Origin: Clostridium_AD sp050717515
Lineage (GTDB): Bacteria > Bacillota > Clostridia > Clostridiales > Clostridiaceae
Reading direction: 5' to 3'
NCBI RefSeq assembly: GCF_050717515.1
Contig: NZ_JBOITL010000038.1
Coordinates: 1-64,000, forward strand
Length of the DNA stretch: 64,000 bases
The notes under the pieces are model-generated. The model was not told where the DNA came from and searched no databases. It saw only the letters and a program-made list of their open reading frames with translations. Within the stretch, counting starts at the first letter, position 1. Every line of letters begins with the position of its first letter. Shown one piece after another: positions 60,880-64,000 of the stretch. The position numbers were made by a program, and so were the translations under genes.

Positions 60880-60915
60880 TAGTAATCCTAACAGTTGTTT
60901 GTGTCGTCCATTATG
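60880..60915. repeat. Intergenic repeat R4, degenerate copy
   Basis: TTAGTAATCCTAACAGTTGT then TTGTGTCGTCCA, related to TTACAGTTGTTTATGACGAA. It sits just downstream of the peptidase E gene. Confidence 0.45.
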
Positions 60916-60934
60916 AAAAACACGAATTATTCAT

Positions 60935-61489
60935 CTACTCTATTATAATAATACTATTGTCTATAATTATTATGGCTTGATTATCCGTTAATTTAATATT
61001 AGGACAATCACTTGTATTTAAATATCCACATTCTGCGCCTTCTTCTGCATGAACATCGAGCGTGCAATTGATATAACCTAAATTTTCAGGTAGATTTTGT
61101 GATAAAGCAACACTGCCTGCACTTACTCCTACGTATACCCCGCCGTTATCTAAAAATTTTTTCAACGGAATATTAAATTTAGTTTCATTCATTTTGCTTA
61201 ATAAATGTTCTGTAGTTCCACCACAAACATATATCGCATTATAATTACAAATTTCATCACAACTCATAATTCTATCTAAATCATATGTAACTATGTTATC
61301 TTCTAAAATACCAGCCTCTAAAAGGTCATTTTTACATATTGGAATCCACACCTTTGCGTCCTCTGTTATTGCAGCAGTTGGAATAAAAATAACTTTAATT
61401 TTAATATTAGGTACATTTACCAATGATAAAAATTTTTCTTCGATGTTTTTGTTAGTAAACCCAGTAGACGTTAAAATTATATTTTGCAT
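60935..61489 (-). CDS. Peptidase E-like (S51) protein
   Basis: A 184-residue protein of the class I glutamine amidotransferase-like/S51 family: ILTSTGFTNKNIEEKF at the start, IYVCGGTTEHLLSKM, then VYVGVSAGSVALSQNL with the nucleophile Ser123 in G-x-S-A-G, and DVHAEEGAECG with the likely catalytic His. The family cleaves Asp-dipeptides or handles cyanophycin-like substrates. ATAAGGTGGTTCAATT precedes the ATG. A truncated near-identical copy is at 42631. Confidence 0.82.
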   Translation of the reverse strand: MQNIILTSTGFTNKNIEEKFLSLVNVPNIKIKVIFIPTAAITEDAKVWIPICKNDLLEAGILEDNIVTYDLDRIMSCDEICNYNAIYVCGGTTEHLLSKMNETKFNIPLKKFLDNGGVYVGVSAGSVALSQNLPENLGYINCTLDVHAEEGAECGYLNTSDCPNIKLTDNQAIIIIDNSIIIIE

Positions 61490-61535
61490 AATTGAACCAC
61501 CTTATATTTTAATATAATAATACGAAGGTTATGAA

Positions 61536-61709
61536 TTAATTTTTATTATCCAATAGTTTCTGGCATAAGTACATTAAACATCCATTTATTATTGCAAGTA
61601 TAATATAATTAATCAAATTATTTTTTAGTTTGATAACTTCAAATCCTATAAAAAATGTTAAGACAATACTCAAAAAATTTATTAATGCAAATAATTTATT
61701 CTTTTTCAT
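61536..61709 (-). CDS. Small membrane protein (57 aa), unknown
   Basis: MKKNKLFALINFLSIVLTFF, then a second helix (YIILAIINGCLMYLCQKLL): two membrane segments joined by a basic loop. GAAGGGGATAAAAT precedes the ATG, with good spacing. No family is recognised. It is 46 nt upstream of the peptidase E gene on the same strand. Confidence 0.55.
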   Translation of the reverse strand: MKKNKLFALINFLSIVLTFFIGFEVIKLKNNLINYIILAIINGCLMYLCQKLLDNKN

Positions 61710-61790
61710 ATTTTATCCCCTTCATTCGTTAGATAGTGTTTGCTCCGTCTTATTTTACTATGTAGCCAGTTATGAAACATTTCATAACTA

Positions 61791-62010
61791 ATAAAACATT
61801 CTACTAACAATCTTTCTGCATCCTTCTATCATATTCCTTCTAAATTTGTATAATAAATAAAAATAACTCGTTATTTACTAAACAATCCCTCTTAGCTTTT
61901 TTAATATTATGAAACAACAAAAAACACCGATATCTAACCGATGTTTTTGTCCAAGCAAATCTATTTAAATTATTTAATGCAAAATTTTAATGACAAAAAT
62001 AAAGATCACT
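61791..62010. repeat. Dispersed terminator repeat R1, copy G
   Basis: ACATTCTACTAACAATCTTT, CTTCTATCATATTCCTTCTA, AACTCGTTATTTACTAAACA and a shortened hairpin near 61923-61945. To its right (62006-62143, minus strand) is a decayed frame ending NLHWLDIHLFKVYYKVFFNN, unrecognised. Confidence 0.65.
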
Positions 62011-62199
62011 TCTGCTTCATAGAATTTTCAAAATCATCTTTATTATTGAAAAACACCTTGTAATACACTTTAAATAAATGTATATCTAACCAGTGAAGAT
62101 TTCTTGTTGCTAAAGTTTCACCATTATACACAATGTTTGATTACTGCTTAGCTTTGATTAAAGTTCCAAGTATTAGATTTACTACAATTGTTTCATTAA

Positions 62200-63315
62200 T
62201 TAAACCTCAGTTAAACATATTAAGATTTCCTTACTATCATGCTCTGTATAAACATGTGGATTATTAACGTGTGGTTCTATCCCATGCCACCCTTTTTCAA
62301 TAGCTAGTCTATAATAATGCTTTGCTTGTTTTATCTCCCCACTTTTATAAAACATACATGCACAATTCCAATATAAACTTGGATCACCATCCCAATCCCA
62401 ACCTTTATCAAGAGCTTGTGAATAACTCCATGCAGAACGTTTAAAATCAGCAGGTCCTATATTCAAATTTGTTTTTCCAAACATATAATAATTACCATTA
62501 ATAAGCATATTATTTAATTTATTTGCCCAACCAAAAAACACTTCAAACTCTTTAAGAAGCTTAAATCCAACTGATTTAGCTGTTGCTATTGAACCAGCGT
62601 TATCAGTCCAGCATTGCCACCCTGTACGTTTCATACCCATATTTTTAGCGAGAGCAAGCGTAGCGTTAGCCATTTTACGCCCAAATCCTTGTTTTTGATA
62701 TTTAGGATGTGTCTCAATTCCAATTTCACATTCATCTCCTACCACCCAGTCAGTTAAGCACCATCCAATAATCTTGTCATTCACAATAGCTACACATCCG
62801 AATCCTCTACTTAAAAAATCATCAACTGAAACCCATCCATCTAATATTTCATCAATAACCCAGTCAAGCCCAAGCAATTCTGTTTTAGTGAACAATTCTT
62901 TATCCAAAGAGTAAATACCCTCAGACAATACAGTTTCAACATTTAACATATCATTTGAAAATGTCATCCGCTTACTTTTCATTGGATTAAGACCATCAAA
63001 CATAATGTTTAATTGGTTTTCGCAGTTATTATTTGGAGAATAGAATACAACATAATCTAATGCATCCTCTTCCTCATATTTCGGTAAAATATCAGCCTTG
63101 ATTACAGTATTCATTTCTCTTGAAAATGCCTCATTTTTAAGTCCATCACTTAAAAAAATACCTTCTGGTGTTACTGCAACAGCAGATAACCTGTTTATAT
63201 CAGCAAATATCCTTCCTTCCACATATCCATCAATTACACCTTTAATAGAAATATGATGTCTAAAGTCCTTAAAAAGATTTTCTACTTCACGAAATTCACT
63301 TTTATTTAATTCCAT
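62200..63315 (-). CDS. GNAT acetyltransferase (PF12746-like) with C-terminal TPR-like segment
   Basis: A 371-residue protein. Residues 1-150 are an N-terminal domain (IKGVIDGYVEGRIFADINRL), residues about 150-270 the GNAT domain with IGIETHPKYQKQGFGRKMAN (acetyl-CoA loop QKQGFG) and WTDNAGSIATAKSVGFKLL. Residues about 285-371 form a tetratricopeptide-like helical tail (ACMFYKSGEIKQAKHYYRLA). The ATG at 63315 follows GGAGG. A TTTA repeat tract starts 17 nt upstream of the start codon, so expression may be phase variable. Confidence 0.8.
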   Translation of the reverse strand: MELNKSEFREVENLFKDFRHHISIKGVIDGYVEGRIFADINRLSAVAVTPEGIFLSDGLKNEAFSREMNTVIKADILPKYEEEDALDYVVFYSPNNNCENQLNIMFDGLNPMKSKRMTFSNDMLNVETVLSEGIYSLDKELFTKTELLGLDWVIDEILDGWVSVDDFLSRGFGCVAIVNDKIIGWCLTDWVVGDECEIGIETHPKYQKQGFGRKMANATLALAKNMGMKRTGWQCWTDNAGSIATAKSVGFKLLKEFEVFFGWANKLNNMLINGNYYMFGKTNLNIGPADFKRSAWSYSQALDKGWDWDGDPSLYWNCACMFYKSGEIKQAKHYYRLAIEKGWHGIEPHVNNPHVYTEHDSKEILICLTEV

Positions 63316-63331
63316 ATATAATACCTCCAAT

Positions 63332-63376
<45 letters not shown>

Positions 63377-63415
63377 TGACCCCATTGATTCCTTTTTGCA
63401 TATAGTTTTTGCTTT

Positions 63416-63962
63416 TTAAGCAAAGCCATATTTGGCCTTTCTTTTTAAATAAACCTCATACTGTTTTCTTCTAACATCAACTAGTTTTACTTCTGTATAC
63501 TGCTTGTTGAAGCTATCCATTCGTTCTTGACTTATACTACCATCCTGAATAGCTTTTGTAATTGCACAACCTGGTTCTTTATCATGTTTACAATCATTAA
63601 ATTTACATTCAAGGGCTATTTTAAATATATCCTTGAAGCTTTCCTCTAAAGCATCGCCATCTACCCATAGCTGTAACTCCTTTAATCCAGGTGTATAAAT
63701 TACCATACATCCTGATTCATGGAAAAACAGTTGTGTTCCTGTAGTTGTATGTCTTCCTTTGCCTGTTGTATTACTAATAGCATTGTTTTTTTGTCTTTGT
63801 ACTTGGATTAAATTGTTTACAATTGTTGACTTTCCAACTCCCGATGATCCTAAAAAAATAACAGTTTTCCCACGCATCATATGTTCCAAAAAAATATCCA
63901 TCCCGATATTTTTAAGGGCACTAACTGAATATACGGTACCCTTAAAGTGACGATGTTTTAAT
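63416..63962 (-). pseudogene. rsgA: N-truncated ribosome small-subunit GTPase A
   Basis: The frame contains a circularly permuted GTPase of RsgA type: G1 IFLGSSGVGKSTIVNNLI, the RHTTTGTQLF stretch, G3-like YTPGLKEL, and the zinc motif CKFNDCKHDKEPGC. Normal RsgA has about 290-350 residues, with an OB-fold first. Here the open frame starts at a stop near 63965 and reads GTVYSVSALKNIGMDIF, the end of G5, so the OB domain and G4 are missing. An ATG at 63901 could start a 161-residue protein but has no clear ribosome site. Confidence 0.7.
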
Positions 63963-64000
63963 TATACCTACAAATTGTTACATAAAAAATGGAAAGTTTT

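Noticed and set aside
4590..62010. R1 repeats as a CRISPR array
   Set aside because: Copies are kilobases apart, hundreds of nucleotides long and variable; there are no regular spacers and no cas genes.

Overview
The window is low-GC, AT-rich DNA with Gram-positive ribosome binding sites (GGAGG/GGGG), many strictly anaerobic redox genes (hybrid-cluster protein, rubredoxin, 2[4Fe-4S]-type ferredoxin, flavodiiron protein) and ATG/GTG/TTG starts. The best guess is the chromosome of a Clostridium sensu stricto species; the species cannot be named from the sequence. Almost every gene lies on the minus strand, and many are single-gene units separated by dispersed repeats and gene debris. This is the look of a hypervariable accessory region, not core chromosome.

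Layout. 1-4.3 kb: DUF2785 protein, MTA/SAH nucleosidase, two GNAT acetyltransferases and a small membrane protein, separated by repeats and a group II intron scrap. 5.1-7.4 kb: split permease pair (one half carrying a ferredoxin domain), cupin, and a divergent Crp-type regulator. 8.2-13.9 kb: nitrosative/oxidative stress cluster (ferredoxin, rubredoxin, Hcp, DUF1540, Ric/ScdA, flavodiiron protein) with an Fnr/HcpR-like regulator and Fnr-type palindromes. 14.3-18.6 kb: single-gene units (membrane protein, NTP pyrophosphatase, HIT, YcxB, two GNATs, HD). 19.8-25.8 kb: arsenic/metal-type locus (ArsR, second split permease pair, truncated CDF transporter, DGC protein, C39-like protease, CoA-disulfide reductase/rhodanese, broken arsC-arsA). 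26-31.8 kb: VOC, GNAT, a two-component system and a C40 peptidoglycan hydrolase. 31.8-37.5 kb: copper/iron region (DoxX, SHOCT, HMA-TauE-cupredoxin fusion, FTR1 permease with Fur-like boxes) littered with fragments of multicopper oxidase, lgt, polyprenyl synthase and a response regulator. 37.5-43.7 kb: single-gene units (HAD, FMN reductase, aminoglycoside 6-adenylyltransferase-like, VanZ, truncated peptidase E, GNAT) with two large attC-like palindromes.

44-60.7 kb shows a repeated structure: four copies of about 36 nt of the 3' end of a tRNA (156, 44284, 51689, 60630), three of them followed by a tRNA-type terminator hairpin and flanked by a shared direct repeat. I read these as attachment-site scars left by successive integrations at one tRNA gene. 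They delimit a 7.4-kb module (ATC-hydrolase-like protein, creatininase, GNAT, TPR protein plus CHAT protease) and an 8.9-kb module (radical SAM enzyme, small unknown protein, two ABC-2 permeases, two ABC ATPases, Agr/LytTR two-component system, GNAT). No integrase gene is in view. After 60.7 kb come a full-length peptidase E homologue, a small membrane protein, a GNAT with a TTTA tetranucleotide tract just upstream of its ribosome binding site, and an N-truncated rsgA.

The most promising candidates for undescribed biology are the TPR-CHAT gene pair, the radical SAM/ABC/Agr-like operon, and the repeat systems (tRNA-scar modules, attC-like palindromes, and a seven-copy terminator repeat with an embedded reading frame) that seem to organise gene gain and loss here.
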